NCBI RefSeq assembly: GCF_003614185.1
Contig: NZ_KZ987724.1
Span: forward strand, 1,482,633 to 1,546,632
From: Paenibacillus aceti
Lineage (GTDB): Bacteria; Bacillota; Bacilli; Paenibacillales; Paenibacillaceae
Direction: 5' to 3'
DNA: 64,000 nt
The notes beneath the pieces were generated by a model, which did no database searches, was not told where the DNA came from, and saw only the letters and a list, made by a program, of their open reading frames with translations. A program made the position numbers and the translations under genes. Below are positions 61,432 to 64,000 of the stretch, one piece after another (within the stretch, counting starts at the first letter, position 1; every line of letters begins with the position of its first letter).

Positions 61432-64000
61432 TTAAGATGATTCATCCGTAGACGAAACCCATTTTGCATAAAGAACCGCATTATCGAAGACGGTGCAGGT
61501 TTCAAAGCTCCACTCTGCTGTATAGCTTTCGTCCATATACCAGCCGTCGAATTGATATCCGTTCCTCGTCGGGTCAGTTAATGGTTTGGCTACAAAACCA
61601 CCAACAGGTAGAGTCTGATAATGAATATAGCTTCCTCCCTGCCCTGTTTTGAACTCTACGGCTTTCAGGCCCTCATTCTTGATTTGATGCACACCTATAT
61701 CTAGCACATCATCCGGTCGAATTGCATTTCCAAAAAAATCGCGTGTCAAAGGGGAAATTTTACTGAGATCCCTCCGGCCTTCAAGAGTTTGATCTGCCCG
61801 GAATCCAGCGCCTACCGCAATATTTTGATCTAATAGCTTAAGCTTGAAGCCCGCCAGCTTGGACACATCAAATTCTGAGCGGGCAATCGCTTTGCCGATC
61901 CCGGTATTTCTCGTGTTGAACAGAACCGTATTCTTATCTCCGTTCTCAACAATGGTTCCGTTAGTCAGAATGGCCTCTTTTGGAATAACGTCAATATCCA
62001 AAGACTGGTCTATATTCGCCAGTATAGTTGTCGGGTCGGCATAAATATTATGCGATCCGTAAACTCCTGAAGCAAATTTACTTCGATCAATCAGCGTTTT
62101 CGGATAAATGATATTGTAATCAAAACTGCCATGCGTCATAACGCTCTTTGAACCTGTGTTGAAAACACCGACCTTATCCTTGCCATACAAAATATTGTTA
62201 TAAAAATGGCTCCAGATCGGGCCTGTGCTGCCTGTACCGAATATTTGCGTCGTGTTTGCACCAAGCTTGAATATATTGTTGTGAATAATCGGATAATCGA
62301 CACTATTCGAACTTCCGCCAACCGCATAATAAAACAAATGCGAGGATGCCGCAGATCCTTCTTGGGGACTGCCATCATCAATGCTAATGTTGTAACGCAC
62401 AATGCTGTTCTTTGAGCTTGGCATGAACAACATAAAACCGCCATAATTGTTTCGGCTATAGTTATATTGATAAACTGCCCCATCATTAAAACTATCAATA
62501 TCAAATGCTTCACCGTCTGCACAATTATACGGATTATCCACCACTTCATTAAACTCCATCACGGAATCCTTGACGCCCATGAACCACAGGGCGGCATAGT
62601 TGGCCACACTGATATATTTGCCAACTCCATCAGTGATGTTTGGACCTTCCCCGTTCGGCTTCGCGTCAGTTAAATACGTTTTTCCAAAACCCGTAATATA
62701 GTTGTATCGAGCTTCGCCCTCAAGAGCGTTGGAAAGAACCATCGCATCGCCAGAGCCATTAGCCAAGTAATTGTTGAAGTAACGCACCTTCATAATGGCG
62801 GGATATCCGCTCTTGGTCCAACCGTCCGGGTGGAAACCTGTATTGCGAATTCCTTCGTTGTCACAGCGGATTGCGGTATTGCCCTCAGCCAGAATATCAT
62901 CGATATAGCCGTAAAATATAATGCCGCCAGCCACCTTGGCACCGCCATAGGACTGATGAAGGGCATTGACATCATGTACATAGGAATTGGTCACGTATAC
63001 ATGGCTTTTTTTGCTGGCCATAAAGTTCTCGGGAGTACGCTCCTTAAGCGTCTTGGCGTAATTATTCATAATCATAATGCCGTTGCGCCCTATTTCCCAT
63101 TGGGAACCAAGGTTTGTCACTTCAAGCCCGTCGATCTCCCAATATTCCTCGTTCACGAGCTCGACAGCGCCGGAGGCTAGACGTCTTTCTACCGGATTGG
63201 TGTCAAAAATATAGTACGTATCCTTGCTTAGGGTGCCGCCGCCATTAATGACAGGTCTCTTGTACTTTTGACCTCCGTCGTTATATTTGCCAAGCTTAAT
63301 CACCTTGTCCTCCGTGCCGGAGCCTCGCAGCTTCAGTTGGCCGTTCCAAATCGACTCGGCATCCAGGAAGATTTGATCCCCAGGATTGAATCTTTTCTGA
63401 TTTATTTTGTCCAAAGACTTCCAGGCAGTCTCTGGCGCCAGTCCGTCATTGGCATCATTTCCGGTTTGGTTTGAAACATAATACACTCTCGGTTCATGAT
63501 TCACAATGTCGACCATAACGTCCAGAGTCTGACCGCCTTCAAATTCAAGCTGGACTGCAGCCTGACCCACAGGTAGCAAGCTTAAGAAGCCGTTCTTCAA
63601 TAGCATCATGCCTGTGGTGTCCAACAGACTATAATCGACATCTTCGATAAGTCTCTGACCATCGTACAGTACCCCTGTAAGGTCGACCAGGTCCGGCGTC
63701 ACGCCCAGGGTGATATTTTCCTTGTTCTCCAGGTCAAATTCAACAGCAGCGGGCGTTACTTTATATTGTTTACCAGCCAACTTGACCTGAGTGGAGATTG
63801 TAGTTGTTTTCAGACTCGCAGATTGCGAAATGACAGAGATATCGTCAAAAAAGTAACGATTTTCGATATTTCCAGCGTTAGCGTTCCAGTTGGTCATCAG
63901 CACAAGGGCGCCGATGTCCTTTACCGCAGTAGTGTTATACGCTATTTGCCCGTCAATTTTAGCTGTCATACCGTTACTGTTGACGATCCACTCGAATTTA
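61432..64000 (-). CDS. Large parallel beta-helix surface protein with C-terminal InlB-type repeat (N-terminus off window)
   Basis: More than 855 residues are visible; the frame stays open beyond 64000, so the ATG at 63969 is not the start. The first 60 residues resemble the end of a carbohydrate-binding or LamG-like domain. A right-handed beta-helix with pectate-lyase-like repeats fills about residues 150-700 (NDGLAPETAWKSLDKINQ, YVTNSYVHDVNALHQSYGG). The end carries a Listeria-Bacteroides repeat (RNGYQFDGWYMDESYTAEW). It is probably an exported polysaccharide-binding protein or lyase. Catalytic residues are not identified. Confidence 0.85.
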   Translation of the reverse strand, partial: KFEWIVNSNGMTAKIDGQIAYNTTAVKDIGALVLMTNWNANAGNIENRYFFDDISVISQSASLKTTTISTQVKLAGKQYKVTPAAVEFDLENKENITLGVTPDLVDLTGVLYDGQRLIEDVDYSLLDTTGMMLLKNGFLSLLPVGQAAVQLEFEGGQTLDVMVDIVNHEPRVYYVSNQTGNDANDGLAPETAWKSLDKINQKRFNPGDQIFLDAESIWNGQLKLRGSGTEDKVIKLGKYNDGGQKYKRPVINGGGTLSKDTYYIFDTNPVERRLASGAVELVNEEYWEIDGLEVTNLGSQWEIGRNGIMIMNNYAKTLKERTPENFMASKKSHVYVTNSYVHDVNALHQSYGGAKVAGGIIFYGYIDDILAEGNTAIRCDNEGIRNTGFHPDGWTKSGYPAIMKVRYFNNYLANGSGDAMVLSNALEGEARYNYITGFGKTYLTDAKPNGEGPNITDGVGKYISVANYAALWFMGVKDSVMEFNEVVDNPYNCADGEAFDIDSFNDGAVYQYNYSRNNYGGFMLFMPSSKNSIVRYNISIDDGSPQEGSAASSHLFYYAVGGSSNSVDYPIIHNNIFKLGANTTQIFGTGSTGPIWSHFYNNILYGKDKVGVFNTGSKSVMTHGSFDYNIIYPKTLIDRSKFASGVYGSHNIYADPTTILANIDQSLDIDVIPKEAILTNGTIVENGDKNTVLFNTRNTGIGKAIARSEFDVSKLAGFKLKLLDQNIAVGAGFRADQTLEGRRDLSKISPLTRDFFGNAIRPDDVLDIGVHQIKNEGLKAVEFKTGQGGSYIHYQTLPVGGFVAKPLTDPTRNGYQFDGWYMDESYTAEWSFETCTVFDNAVLYAKWVSSTDESS

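Overview
This window looks like chromosome from a spore-former of the Paenibacillus type. The evidence is low-to-mid GC coding with strong AGGAGG ribosome sites, YesM/YesN-type sensor and AraC regulator pairs beside sugar ABC importers that have no ATPase of their own, a DUF5696 protein, NHL-YIP1 membrane proteins, Fur-type iron boxes and Bacillota-style lipoate and dihydrolipoamide genes. Most genes are on the minus strand. Identifications come from motif reading only; no database search was run.

Layout. 1-1652: 5' part of a group II intron with its reverse transcriptase, abutting a repeat element. 1866-7845: a membrane-anchored thioredoxin-like protein, a TPP-dependent acetolactate-synthase-like enzyme, and a histidine kinase gene cut in two by an IS4-type element (6096-7611, 9-bp target duplication). 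7970-14760: an epimerase-like protein, TetR, a MFS exporter behind a perfect Fur box, an AraC regulator, and a LysR/MetE-like pair. 15170-20050: an orphan Imm11-type immunity gene and a tight operon for ADP-ribose chemistry (Nudix/NrtR-like regulator, NADAR, bacterial PARG, DUF4272) with a visible promoter and operator. 20494-24050: DedA, PssA and an OmpR-type two-component system. 24312-44154: a large carbohydrate-uptake locus with three solute-binding proteins (one fused to two carbohydrate-binding-like domains), two permease pairs, an NHL/YIP1 membrane protein, DUF5696 and YesMN, interrupted by a second insertion sequence. 44290-50700: GNAT, nosD-nosL-nosY-nosF without nosZ, a small lipoprotein and an alpha/beta hydrolase. 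50996-55420: a Fur-box iron operon (LLM monooxygenase, ferredoxin-NADP reductase-like protein, siderophore-binding protein) and an AraC regulator. 55577-56513: a TPR-like receptor overlapped by a 38-residue secreted-peptide gene, which reads as a peptide quorum-sensing pair. 56599-64000: a FAD amine oxidase-like protein, lipoate ligase, lipoyl-Lpd, an AhpD-like protein and a large parallel beta-helix protein running off the end.

The most unusual signal is not a gene. Seven intergenic loci carry arrays of 24-bp units in a fixed geometry: unit starts are 50, 60-61 and 50 bp apart, two units forward and two inverted, about 185 bp in all. Six loci share one unit sequence (four complete, two partial). 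A seventh (14856-15041) has a different, self-palindromic unit in the same 51/61/50 layout. All six loci of the first family lie 3' of a minus-strand gene, one of them between a binding-protein gene and its permease genes, and the group II intron sits exactly at the edge of another.

Two regulatory layouts recur. In two places an AraC regulator is followed by a Fur box and then an iron-related gene (11354, 54519). The two insertion sequences are easily read: one destroyed a sensor kinase, the other separated yesN from its terminator.
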